From: Arthrobotrys musiformis
Taxonomy: Eukaryota > Ascomycota > Orbiliomycetes > Orbiliales > Orbiliaceae
Assembly: GCA_036971715.1 (NCBI GenBank)
Contig: JAVHJL010000007.1
Span: 2,046,001 to 2,110,000 of the forward strand
Direction of reading: 5' to 3'
DNA: 64,000 bases
A program made the translations under genes and the position numbers. The first letter of the stretch is position 1. Each line of letters opens with the position of its first letter. The notes beneath the pieces were generated by a model. The model saw only the letters and a program-made list of their open reading frames with translations. It had not been told where the DNA came from and did no database searches. Positions 1 through 10,761 of this stretch are shown in pieces.

Positions 1-720
1 TTCGTCTCCTGTATTAAAGTTTTGCTCAATTTTTCTCGACGCCCCCCTAGCAGTATCAACTGGATTCAAATTCCCATATCCCCGGAAGCTGGTGCCAGTC
101 CTTGGACTGCTATACATAGTATCCGGCGAATTAAGTTGTAGATTTGGAATAGCATTTATCTCTTTCCCAAATGTGACTTGCTGCATAGGTCGTTGTTTGT
201 TTCGATATGTGGAGCCTCCGCGCGATGTCAATTGGGTGATATCGATATCATGTTGCATGTCCGATCGGCTGTTATCTCGAGTACGACAAGTATCTGGGGT
301 ACGTGCTGAGCCCTGAAAACTAAGCCAATCACAGTAGGGGCTTAACACTCCTCCTTCCCCATATGTCGTCTTTAGCTGCTGGGAAGCTAATGCTTCATTC
401 TGGAGAAGCTGGTTGGAACCCCGAAAAAAAGGCGTGCGGTCGCTATACGGTGCGGGTTTGGTCGGGATATTCAATTCATTTTCGGCCAGTGTCTCTCTCA
501 CCGTCGCCAGCTGTATATCATTCGTATTTCCGGCATTGTTTCCCCGGTTTGTAACTCCAGACCGAGATGGTAAGAGTTCTCGTGCACTGCCACTGCCTGC
601 AGATTCTACAGTGCCATCACCTTCGTATCCTTGCCCATGGATACCGGCCGAGAAATAGATCGTCCAGATGAAAACACCCAATAGATAATGTTCGGCCGGC
701 CTCGCGCGCATTGTAGCCAT
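1..720 (-). CDS. Secreted low-complexity protein, 5' part only (runs off left edge)
   Basis: The reverse strand is open for 240 codons, from an ATG at 720 to the window edge with no stop. An in-frame stop lies two codons upstream of that ATG (TAG, at 715-730), so the start is well bounded. Residues about 10-30 form a signal peptide (hydrophobic stretch LLGVFIWTIYFSAGIHG). The rest is hydrophilic, rich in Asn, Ser, Thr, Arg and Gly, with few Cys and no domain I recognise. Because the stop codon is outside the window, a search for complete ORFs would miss it. I infer a secreted or wall-associated protein; function is unknown. A second possible start is the Met at codon 4. An intron cannot be excluded, since a TTTTCAG/G acceptor-like site lies near 314, but the frame is open through it. 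Confidence 0.6.
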   Translation of the reverse strand, partial: MATMRARPAEHYLLGVFIWTIYFSAGIHGQGYEGDGTVESAGSGSARELLPSRSGVTNRGNNAGNTNDIQLATVRETLAENELNIPTKPAPYSDRTPFFRGSNQLLQNEALASQQLKTTYGEGGVLSPYCDWLSFQGSARTPDTCRTRDNSRSDMQHDIDITQLTSRGGSTYRNKQRPMQQVTFGKEINAIPNLQLNSPDTMYSSPRTGTSFRGYGNLNPVDTARGASRKIEQNFNTGDE

Positions 721-2691
721 CTAAAGACCGCGCGTTTCTCACGTGAGTTTATAATGGTGTTATTGGATGGAATTTTGAAATACGTAATGCCATGCCGAAA
801 ACGCATGGGAATTAACAACCTGAGGAGGCCACACTCTCTCGAGTCCAGTGGCTTCCATGCTTGCCCCAAACTAGTAGTTCTTTTTTTGAGGCAATAATAT
901 CTAGACGAATGATTAGTCCCACCAAGACCTAGAGAATGGAGACCTGTAGAGCTATGAGACATTTAACCTAATCGAAATTAGCTTTAAAAAGCTTAGTTGA
1001 GCTTATATTCATTGACCTGGGAATGAGACTATCCATTGACCAAGCAATCCATAGCCTGTGTGCTGGGTCCAATTTACAACGCAGCTTTGTGTTGGGCTAG
1101 CATGCACCTGCACTGGATAGGAATATTTATCCTGATCGAATCGAATCGAATCAAGGACGTCGAGAATGAGATGTTACGAAGGCCACCTCGCAGAGAGAGA
1201 AAAAAAGCAAGAAAGAAAGGGCCTTCTCTTTTTTCCCGCCTCCATCCACCTACCCCAAATTCTGGGTAATCGGTGGTGTCGTTCCCTTGTCAAAGTTCTT
1301 GTGAAAGAGAGCTCGATCGAGAGTGCTCGAGCTGAAGTTGCAGCACAACGCGCGAAGATTAGTCATCCACAAATGAAAACCACATTCCCTTCATGGATTG
1401 GAATAGCAGTGGGCGAATCAGCACTAATATTGACAAGAGTCTAGAGGCAATCTATCGATTCAAAACTTTCCCATAATAAGTTTCCCGTGATAGCGAGGTG
1501 CCTCACATAGGACACCATCAACTAGACGCAAGGGTAGCTAGAGCACGTAGCGGAGCGAGTAGACTCTGGCCTGTAGAGGTTGGAAATTAACTTGCACATG
1601 CAAAATGCGTCTTGAGCCAAAGATGCAAGAACGAAATCAACCTCGAGGCTATGCATGCACAATTTTGTATTTCAAATCTATCTATTTGGTAATGCAAGCT
1701 TAACTGCTGAGGTTAGTTCGCAGACCCGAATATATATCTAAGGATTGCAAACCGATCGTTAATCCATTAGTCAAGTTCACCACAGCATGAACTCATGAAC
1801 AGGATGCTAGCTGAGGGGATATATTTTCTTCAATCGGCCGTAAAGCACATTGACTATGTAATCTCAGGAGGCTGTTCAGAAAACTTTCAATACGAACTGA
1901 ACCGTCTCGAAATCCCCGCCCATCCACTAACCAATAATTCGAGCTCAGCTGACGTCAGCCTAACTCCATGGATCCATCATGTCTCAGTGCCCCCACCAGG
2001 TACAGCAACACATCTTCGCATGCAAACCCAGCATTTCCTAATGAAGATAGCACTGGTTCCACAACCCGCTTCCAGAAGCAGAGAGTTACACTGATATCGT
2101 TACCAGATTTGGACTTTGGTTTACCATGTTCTAGGGGCTCTCGCCACACACCTACGGAACCCAACAAACTCAATGACGCTAATTAGTGCTTATGCAGGTC
2201 GATGCCTGATGGACATATCCGGGACATGTCAATATCTTGGCCACACAATAGCCGAAACAGGGCCAGATACCTAGGTAGTTATAGAATCATTTTGATTGGT
2301 AAGGTGAATACGGACTAGAGGTCGATGCTCGTATCGCATGTGGTTTCCTGGTTGCAGTAAACAAGACTTAATGTGATATTCACAATGTGTATGATGTTAT
2401 TCAGCAGGGTTATCATAGTACTAAGCTGTTCAATTCTCAAGCATAGAGCACTAATATATAAGCTGTCCCAAACCCTCCGAAAGATTTTCACGATTTATAT
2501 TTATGACCATCATCAACCAGACAGATTTTACTTTCAAGTAGATATTTAGACTTTACAAATCATATATCGATATATCACCCGGTTTCTACATTTTGTATAT
2601 CTCCCTAGAATTTTTTCAAAGTTCTCGAGTTTCGACAATTCTTTCCTCTTCAAAAACCAATCCAGAAGACCATTTTTCTAAAAGATTCGCC
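721..2691. other. Intergenic, no gene recognised
   Basis: About 2 kb without a convincing reading frame on either strand. It contains a short TCGAA tandem stretch near 1136-1152 and AT-rich sequence from 2380 on that probably includes the promoter and leader of the glycosyltransferase downstream. Confidence 0.5.
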
Positions 2692-4050
2692 ATGGCAGAC
2701 CTCAAACCTATTATCGTCATAAGCTCTGCCCCGATCATGGCTCATTTCAAGAGCCTGTTACCGATCTCTACCCATTTGGTAAAGCAGGGGCATGAAGTTC
2801 ATATTACTACTGGTGGCCCTTTGAGAGAAGCCAGTGAATGGACGGGAGCTACCTTCCACCCGTTCCCTGAAGAGATTTCCGACCCAACGAAAATGCTCTT
2901 CGAAGTGGAGGGTATAGAGAACGGTACTCCACAAAGGGTCAACATGGACCTGATTCAATTTTTCATTTCCCCAATTCCCAAGCAGTATCAGACTTTACAG
3001 AACGTCTGTTTATCAATCACGACCAGGGACAGCTACAAAGGAGAGCCTATTATTATTATGATCGAAACTGGATCTTGGTCCATGATGCCGTACTTTCTTG
3101 GGGCCCCGTGGAGAGGAGTCCGCCCTAGCTCCGTCATTACGATCGGATCTATCCCCGTTTCATGCGGCGATCCAAATTTGGCTCCCTTTAACGCCGGGCT
3201 ACCACCTGCAAAGACAGACGAGGAACGCGCCCAGTATGCGGCCATGACCAAGCATGTTATCGAATCAGAGGACTTCTTCAAAGGTGCCCAAGATTTCTAC
3301 GATTTAACACTCAGGACCCTCGGAACCACGAAGGAAACGACACTCCTCTTTAATCACGTCAGACACTCCGATCGTTACCTCCAATGTTCTCTCGAAGAAC
3401 AAGAGTACCCACGCTTGGACCCTCCGAAGGGACTTCGATACATTGGCTGGCCGGAGCTTAAGGGACGGAAGGTACCTCCGTTCCCACCATTCTGGGAGGA
3501 AATCCTCGAAGTTTCACGAAACAAGACGAAGAAACTCGTCTTCGCTTGCCAAGGAACAGTCCCATGGAACGATATGAACGATCTCATTGTACCCACTATC
3601 AAGGGCCTAGCTGGGAGGGACGATATTCTTCTAATCGCCTCTCTCGGCGCGGATCATCAGAAACTGCCCGAGGACTTGGAGATCCCAGTGAACACCCGCG
3701 TTTGCAATTACATCCCATTCGAAGATCTCCTTCCACATCTTGATGTTTTCGTGAATTCCGGAGGCTTCGGCAGCACACAGCAGGCGCTCTATTACGGAGT
3801 TCCTCTGATTTTGGTTGGAACCGGAGAGGATAAGCCGGAAAACAACGCTAGAGTCGAGTGGACCGGCGCCGCTATAAACCTTAAATGTAAGACAGCCGAG
3901 CCCGAAGCAGTCCGAGTGGCTGTTGAGAAAATGCTGGAAGACGACTCTTACATCAAGAGAGCAAAATACTTCAGTCAACAATACGCCAAGGTCAATCCTC
4001 TCGAACTCGTTGAGGAGAACATCTACGAAGTTCTTAGGGAAAGAAACTGA
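2692..4050 (+). CDS. GT1 family UDP-glycosyltransferase (MGT/YjiC-like)
   Basis: A 452-residue intronless protein with the two-lobed GT-B layout of UDP-dependent glycosyltransferases that sugar-decorate small molecules. The N-lobe starts with a beta strand and a His at residue 18 (SSAPIMAHFKSLL), the usual position of the catalytic base. The C-lobe carries the donor-binding signature FVNSGGFGSTQQALYYGVPL followed by a D/N-rich end (GEDKPENNARVEW), where the common HGG reads NSGG. The frame is open upstream to 2593, but the ATG at 2692 sits in a strong context (GCCATGG) and begins the family-like N-terminus, so I chose it. No signal peptide or membrane anchor is seen. It is tail-to-tail with the Tm-1-like gene. 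The acceptor is unknown; phenolics or other secondary metabolites are an inference. Confidence 0.85.
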   Translation: MADLKPIIVISSAPIMAHFKSLLPISTHLVKQGHEVHITTGGPLREASEWTGATFHPFPEEISDPTKMLFEVEGIENGTPQRVNMDLIQFFISPIPKQYQTLQNVCLSITTRDSYKGEPIIIMIETGSWSMMPYFLGAPWRGVRPSSVITIGSIPVSCGDPNLAPFNAGLPPAKTDEERAQYAAMTKHVIESEDFFKGAQDFYDLTLRTLGTTKETTLLFNHVRHSDRYLQCSLEEQEYPRLDPPKGLRYIGWPELKGRKVPPFPPFWEEILEVSRNKTKKLVFACQGTVPWNDMNDLIVPTIKGLAGRDDILLIASLGADHQKLPEDLEIPVNTRVCNYIPFEDLLPHLDVFVNSGGFGSTQQALYYGVPLILVGTGEDKPENNARVEWTGAAINLKCKTAEPEAVRVAVEKMLEDDSYIKRAKYFSQQYAKVNPLELVEENIYEVLRERN

Positions 4051-4292
4051 GGGTATGCGCAATATGAGTGGTTGACCGGTTATGTTCGGAATAGTTTTCT
4101 CTTGTGGTATTTTTCTGAAGCGCTTGAGTTTTGTTATAATAGCATGCATCTCTGACGATAATGAAGCCTTAAATTTAATACATGCCCATAAACGCACCTT
4201 CCAATTGTTGACCTGCATATTCCGCAGAGAATATTGAGGTTGTCTCAAGATAAACCCAGCATCTATTACTATCGTAAGCCTTGCACTAGTGA

Positions 4293-5564
4293 CTAATCAG
4301 CCATGGCCCTAAGAAGTGCCCTTGCAATTTCTTCTGCGAACCTGGGGTCATTTATATCCAAGTCCTTTGGCACGACTCGAATTTCCGACCCGTGGAGGCC
4401 TCTCGTGATACTCTCGTGGACAGCTTCGTTGGAATTTTCATCCTTGAAAGAGCCATCATTTTGATCGATTATACTCACGCTCCTCAATGGTAACCAAACT
4501 TGAATTTTGTGTCTCATGGCCCCCTGAGAATTCTCCAGAAGTCTTGCGCAGATGATGTTTCCGAGATGTTTGTTTTCCTCCTCGTTCGTCCGAACCACAG
4601 TTACTGCGCTGTTATGCACATATATCTTTCTTCCCTCGTATTTTTCGGGTACTGTCTCCCTCGGTCCGAAATTGATGCAATCCAATGCTCCAGTGCTGAC
4701 TATTGTCGGTATCCCTTTCTTTGCCGCAGCCTTCAGCCTATCGCTACCTGCACTCAGGATCCCACCGAAAGCCTCATCTGCAAGCTCTGTAGTGGTAAGG
4801 TCTAAAACTCCGTCAAAAGCCCCATCCATAATCAACTTCTCCATCGCCATACCGCCCGACCCTGTCGCGTGGAACACATACACCTCGCAACCATTGCTCT
4901 CCAACACGGCCCTTGCCGCATTACAAGCAGGGGTGGTAATCCCAAACATAGTCATGGCAACCTTTTTTTCCCCGCGAGCGGGTGAATCGGCTGCACTGGG
5001 GATTGAAGCTCTGGGCTTCACCATTCCCACAATGGCAGCAGCGGCGTTTTCCAAAACTGTTTTGAGAAGCCCATTCAAACCGGCTATGTCGACAACGCTG
5101 TAGAGGACAGAGATATCAGAACAGCCAATGTACGGCTTGATATCACCGCTTGCCATTGTCGATAGAAGAACCTTCGGGAATCCGAATGGCAGGGATTGAA
5201 GTGCGTCTGCTACGATGCTACTGCCACAGCTACCACCAATTGCGAGCACGCCGTGGACCTTATCATCACGTACAAGATCTGATAAATAAGATTTTAGAGC
5301 AGTCCCAATGGTGTTGATAAGGTCGTTTCTGGAAGGGTATGTCGTTGAAGACGGAAGCAACGAGTGTATTGAGATATCGATCTTTGGGTGAGTACTGGGC
5401 CGAGAGGGTTTCCCTGTATTGATGAGCAAAGGGGTAACGCAGAATGAAGCCGCCCTTGATGAATCAGAGAGAGCGGATACATAATCGTAGAGATACAGTA
5501 ACTCTTCGAGTTTAGTGTCACATGTACCGATTATTGCTATCTTGAAGGTTTTGCTGGCTGTCAT
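4293..5564 (-). CDS. Tm-1-like / UPF0261 family protein
   Basis: A 423-residue intronless protein matching the Tm-1-like ATP-binding (UPF0261) family over its whole length. Visible signatures are GTCDTKLEELLYLYD near residue 13, GGSCGSSIV near 110, MFGITTPACNAARAVLE near 205, HATGSGGMAMEKLI near 232 and GVLDLTTTELADE near 252. The family has two Rossmann-like lobes and is found in bacteria, fungi and plants; its cellular role in fungi is not established, and the tomato Tm-1 homologue binds ATP and a viral replication protein. There is no signal peptide, so it is likely cytosolic. It converges on the glycosyltransferase with 242 nt between stops, so the 3' ends probably share sequence. Confidence 0.85.
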   Translation of the reverse strand: MTASKTFKIAIIGTCDTKLEELLYLYDYVSALSDSSRAASFCVTPLLINTGKPSRPSTHPKIDISIHSLLPSSTTYPSRNDLINTIGTALKSYLSDLVRDDKVHGVLAIGGSCGSSIVADALQSLPFGFPKVLLSTMASGDIKPYIGCSDISVLYSVVDIAGLNGLLKTVLENAAAAIVGMVKPRASIPSAADSPARGEKKVAMTMFGITTPACNAARAVLESNGCEVYVFHATGSGGMAMEKLIMDGAFDGVLDLTTTELADEAFGGILSAGSDRLKAAAKKGIPTIVSTGALDCINFGPRETVPEKYEGRKIYVHNSAVTVVRTNEEENKHLGNIICARLLENSQGAMRHKIQVWLPLRSVSIIDQNDGSFKDENSNEAVHESITRGLHGSEIRVVPKDLDINDPRFAEEIARALLRAMAD

Positions 5565-6730
5565 CGCGATAAATTCAATTTACCTTGGAGCAGTAGGTAG
5601 GTAAATTTGAGAGGCCAGGAAATTGGTTGGGTAGTTGTGATGCTGGTGGTGATATGGATTGAGGAGTACTTAATGGAATGAAGGTTGCCTGTGGGATTTT
5701 TAAATGTGCCACTACTCAGTTGGGCATATTTGTGTAACATCAGAATAGACAAAGATAGAAGTCGGCTTGGAGATCACGGAGCCTATTAGTCTCGGGAGCC
5801 TACATCACGGCTACGTAACACAAGATGCCAGTTGTGTAACACGATCATTAATATTGACTTTGTGTATATACGTATTGTACGAAATGCTCTAGGCAAATTT
5901 TTTTCAGCGCACAGGTGCTGGCTTACCGGCCTGCGTGAAACTAGTTGAGAAATCACTTCGGATTCTAGAAGCTCATGACCGTATATCTATATCGCGACTT
6001 GCAACGATTAGCATCCCATGGTGCATTATGTTGACAACTCGAAATTCGAATTTGGTTTACGAAATAAGTGCTAAGTTAATAGCTGGTCCACAAAGTAATT
6101 TCATAAATTCAAAACTTAGACTTGCACAACCCGCTGAGGTGCTACTACATTGTCTCGTAAACCAGAGCTGGCCGAAGAGACTATACACGTAAATTTCATC
6201 CTCTGTTATTGTTTTGCGACTGCTGCCATAATGCGCAGTCTAGAACGTCAACCTAGCTTCAAGCTTCATCCTTCGTATAACCAACATTGGTTGCCAACCA
6301 TCGACAACGCAGCCCCAAATTTGCCTGTCGAAAAATGCCACACAGGGCAACACAATGTGTTGCGGCTGCGAGCTAGGGACACTACAAATGTCAATGATAA
6401 AGAATAGGTTTACTTGGTCTCGTCGCGGTGGGTTTACTAGCTTTGGACACACAATTGTACAAGGGCACTTGACTACTGCACTGAGTAAATGTTGTATATC
6501 TTTAAGGGTACAGCTCATATTCTTGTTAGTGATATAAATACAAAATCATGAGGCTGGCAGCTAAGTTTCTGTGCAACCCCAGGCAAAAACTTTTGAAAGG
6601 AAATCCCCTACTCTTTCTTGGCCCCTCCAAGAGCGCGAGCACCAGACATACTACCAACTGTAGACTAATCAGGCCTCATTCACGTATATACAACCATCAT
6701 CATCTCTCATCCGCTTCTAACTACTTAGAT
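5565..6730. other. Intergenic, no gene recognised; contains one dispersed repeat copy
   Basis: 1.2 kb with only short reading frames. The promoter of the Tm-1-like gene lies at the left end. A 29-bp sequence near 6151 recurs elsewhere in the window (listed separately). Confidence 0.5.
6151..6179 (+). repeat. Dispersed 29-bp sequence, copy A
   Basis: Begins TGTCTCGTAAACCAGAGCTG and matches the copy at 40830-40858 at 28 of 29 positions. Flanks of the two copies do not match. A third, shorter copy lies on the opposite strand near 52029. Confidence 0.6.
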
Positions 6731-7395
6731 CTACGGGAGAGAGGAGTCGAAAGATGGGATCTCCTCTCCCTTCTTGAAGGCAATCATATCGTCCTGAGCA
6801 ATTTCTCTCTTGCTGAATCTGTTCTCCAAGCTCCTCTTGATGGGGTTTGGAGACTTGCAAGTCGTGCTAACGCAAACTGGAACACCGCAGCAGGTCTCAA
6901 CGAAGCAAGTGAAACCTTGTGGGCAGTCGCGGGTGGTCTTGCACTGTTGGAGACCGGCGCACCAGGAGTTCTGGAAGCAAACGGCGGTACCCTCGGCGCT
7001 CTTTCCGCACCAGCAGTCGTTCTTTACGTCGCAACGCTTAATGAAGTTTCCGCAGGTTTGTGGTTTGCAGATGGTGGCTAGTGGTAAGAAAAAATGTTAG
7101 AACCATACTATTTTATTGCTATATATGCTCGGGGTGGTCTTACATGGGCATGGAACGGTAACGTATTTGGTTGGAGTTGGGGCAGTGATAGTGGTGGCGT
7201 TGGCAGTGATTGTGATAGTACTGTTGATAGTTATTAGTGTCAGAGACTATCTACTAGTAGGAGTTACTCATCGAAATCCTCAGGGAATATTAGACCTTAC
7301 ACTGGGAGAGGAGTGACGGTGACAGCGTAGGATGGGCAAGTTTGAGCCAAAGCGCCAGACAAAGTAGCGAGAGCGAAGATGAAAGCGGCCTTCAT
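6731..7395 (-). CDS. Small secreted cysteine-rich protein
   Basis: A 172-residue protein from three exons: 7301-7395, 7144-7220 and 6731-7077. Introns of 80 and 66 nt have GTAAGG and GTAAGA donors and CAG/TAG acceptors, and phase is kept at both junctions. Residues 1-18 are a signal peptide (MKAAFIFALATLSGALAQ). The mature part has a short Thr-rich segment, then a domain with 15 Cys (motifs CDVKNDCWCG, CPQGFTC, ETCCGVPVC) in about 85 residues, plus one Cys near the N-terminus, and ends in a basic, possibly Kex2-cleavable tail (IKRS, SKRE). Such proteins are usually extracellular and disulfide-rich; in plant-associated fungi some are effectors. I do not recognise the exact family. A TATA box sits about 140 nt upstream of the ATG. 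Confidence 0.8.
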
Positions 7396-10300
7396 TTTGA
7401 CTGTTCTGTAGAAATCCAGTTGGAAATTTGATAGAGAACTCGTTATAATTAATTATTGATGACTGTAGTTCTTGCTAAGTGAATTGCTGATGATGATGAG
7501 GATGGAATGACTGAATTTGGGCTTCATGAGCCATCCTTTTATACTTCAATTCGAGAGATATTCCGCCCCTAGCCCGCTATCGATTCTATGGATTTAAGAA
7601 TATTCAATGCCTGGTATCGATCCGTTAGGATTATTCTGGGCTCAGGTCAATCTGAGTTGTATAGTAACGTTGGAACTCGAGTCAAGTATTGCGGCCACAG
7701 TCTTTGGTGACCCCAGCCAATGGTGATAGCCCAATCCAGTGTCGCGTGCAGCCCGCTATGGTCCCAGCCGGGCTAGTGAGGTCCAAGAAACCAAACGAAC
7801 AAGGTGCAACAGGGTCAAGCCGGCAAAAGGCCGCCTTTTTCCTGCGCGCATAAAAAACCCCGCATGGATCTCATTAGAAACAAGATTTAGCAGCTTTGTG
7901 AGGAGACGGCACATACTCTCCGAGTCTGTATTGTTATTATTCGGGGAAATCGGACCCTGAAGGGTAATTCTACGATGCCACCCATCCCACGATCGAAAGT
8001 CTCACAAGCAACAGCTAGGCAGCAATGTGGTATCGAAATCCAGACGACGTCGACCATGTTTTTTATATTACGTAGATCGACCAGCGGAACGCAATAACGT
8101 GATTTTCGCTAAAGCAAGACCTAGACAGCGATCTAATCGAGAAAAGAGCTTAAATTTGATATGCTTATTCACACCAGTATGCTCATCCTATCAAACTTGA
8201 GGTGTTGGAGTTGAAGCCTCAACACTTCAGCTTAGAAGACTTGAGGGAGCGATGTATCGCCGTTGCGGCCCGCCGGCCCGCATCAAATCGAAAGATATCG
8301 AGCGAAAGAGTCAAGAAAGTTAGCAGAGGCCTTTCTTCCTGCATATGCCTTTGCCACGGCGCCCTCAAATCTTTGTTATCTTTCAAATTGGTTCTGGTCC
8401 ACTTAAACAGCTTTCTCGCTTCCGACTTCGCGCGAATACCACAAAACTGAGGCTAGCTAGGCAAGCTGGGAATCACTTGGCGAGCGCTCAAACGAGGATC
8501 TGGCTATTCATGCAGTAAGCGTGGTTTGGGCATACTATCGAAGAACCCTTGAACCTGGCGACAAGGCATACCTATACAGAACAGAATTAGAAGACGGTTG
8601 AATCGGATCTCATTGAAAATTCACGCAGCTGAAGCCTTGATGATTTCAGTGGCATTAATGGAAAATTAACCGAATGGGCCTGTGGAACTAAGCAGGGGGG
8701 TCCACCCAATTTGGCATAGTTAGACGAACCTCATAGGAAACACTTTCACCGAAACTTGATAGCCAAGGCCGAATGGATAGAAGGGTGCGTGAGACCTTGC
8801 TCAAAATTTTGTTCTGGAGCATGATACTAACTTTGTATGATATAGATGCGGGCTTTTGACTATGCATAGAGGTGCATATGAAGCCGCTTAATATATCGGA
8901 TGAAAAGATTTTACTGCACATATCAATCCACTCTTAAGTTTCATGGTGCGCTGTCTACATGCTAATCCAAGCCGACTTCGCGAAATTAAATTCTGATCGA
9001 GGGGCAATAACTGAACCGCTTGTTCCTGGCGGCTGCATGCAAGACATTGCAGGTTTGCACATATCTCAAATAATTATGTTCTTCCAGAAGTATGCGTGAA
9101 TGTCATAGCGGTATAGTACGGGGGAATATTATCGTCGGCCTCCAATTCTGCAAGCCATCCTGCACTCCACACTTTTGTTCAACTGTCATACAGCTCGAAA
9201 GGAATAGCCTTGTGGAATTAAGTTAGCCCTCCAATAAAATGAGGGGCTCTTCCCATGCTCGTCGGCATTCAAGCCGGCTCGGATGGAGGGTTCGGGTAGT
9301 ACAAGGGTTTCCTCTTTTCTTTTCCTCCTAATAGGACGGACTCCCACTTGCCGTCACAAACTTTATTCAGCCTATGAGGCTCGAGACAGTCCGCCAATAA
9401 AGATTGACCTCTCGATAGGATATTAGGGTATGTACCGATACGCCTAGCTATTTTAGTACACCGCCGTACTACAGACTCTATTGTATTAGCTACTAGCTCC
9501 CAGACTAGCTACTAGCATCACTTTTGAAATCGGAAGATCTCTTGGCATCTACAAATACTCATCCAGGCCCTGAATTCGCCTGTTGGAACATGCGGAGCGG
9601 TAAAGCCTGAATTCTTCGCTAAAGAAACTGCGGCTGATATTTATCCTCGAGGTACACAGGCTAACTGGCAAGGACCTGAGGGGTTTTGGTCGCCGTGGTA
9701 AGGGGCTGCATAATCTTGCAGTGCTCATGCTCATATGATCATGAGCTTCGAGATGAGCTATGTAAAGAACTTAGAGCTCCAAACATTCCAAAATGTATTT
9801 ACTTGATATTATGGACATGGGGTTCCATTCAACCACTCCAACTCCTGTGGCTATTCGCAGCGCCTTTGCTTTACCAAAATACTACCTACTTGCGCACTGT
9901 GCAACTATAACACTTAAAGTATCCAATATGCCTAAACGCAAGGCCTTTGGGGTAAGCTTCGTTGGATGGATTGAAATCGAGTGAGCCAATCCATGCTCCA
10001 ATAATCGCCGTTTTACCACGCCCTTGGGCCGTAGGAGATAAGAAAGAGATGGCTCTAGTGTATAATATATCGCAAAATCGTAATCGGTCAAAGCTTTAAA
10101 GATAACAAACATGTTCCGTAGCTGTATCAAATCTTGCACGTGTATCGATCTTATATATACGTACCTACTAACTACCCACAACGCCAATCTTCACAACCGC
10201 AATCTTCCAAATTTAGAAAAAGGTAAGAGCAATTATGTAAATTCCACAAGAACGGTTTAGATAAGGCCAATATGAGAAATTGAAGACCTTCAGTCCGCCA

Positions 10301-10761
10301 AACTCGCTAAATTCTCGGGTTGTCGGTCCTAAAGGCGAGAATATATTCTTCATTCTCGCTTGTTGGTGTATTCTTAGATTAAATGCATGTACGGTCTCAA
10401 TCCGGTGCTTCAATTTTACACTCCATTCACCTAATTTGCGAATCAAACTTGGTTTTTGACTTCGTGGTTTAATTCTGAGTTGCTTGGCCTGTTATACATA
10501 TCTAAGGGGAATTCTAACCGCATGCTTGGAAGGACAAGATCGGTCAGTGTCCGGTGAAAACCTGGGATACAGGCCGAATAAAACATGCCTTCCCAGCTCT
10601 AATGGCCGGGTTATTAAAGTTATTAAGGTGTTGAATTTGAAAAGAAAAGGTCTAGGAAATAGGGAACATGATTTGAGAATACATAGGATAATTAACCCAC
10701 AAAGCCCTTCGGTCTAAAAAGAAATGTACGAAAAGAGAATATAATCGCCCGAGCCTACCAC
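7396..10761. other. 3.4-kb gene-free stretch
   Basis: Apart from the TATA box near 7540, I see nothing that supports a gene. Reading frames are short, without spliceable continuation or recognisable protein motifs. There are locally repetitive TAGCTA/ACTAGC words around 9450-9520 but no clear terminal repeats or transposase remnants. Confidence 0.45.
7535..7543 (-). promoter_or_regulatory. TATA box of the Cys-rich secreted protein gene
   Basis: TATAAAAGG on the reverse strand, about 140 nt before the ATG at 7395, leaving room for a leader of about 110 nt. Confidence 0.55.

Noticed and set aside
6548..7081. 177-codon plus-strand frame
   Set aside because: It is antisense to the last exon of the Cys-rich secreted protein, whose signal peptide, introns and Cys pattern are far more convincing.
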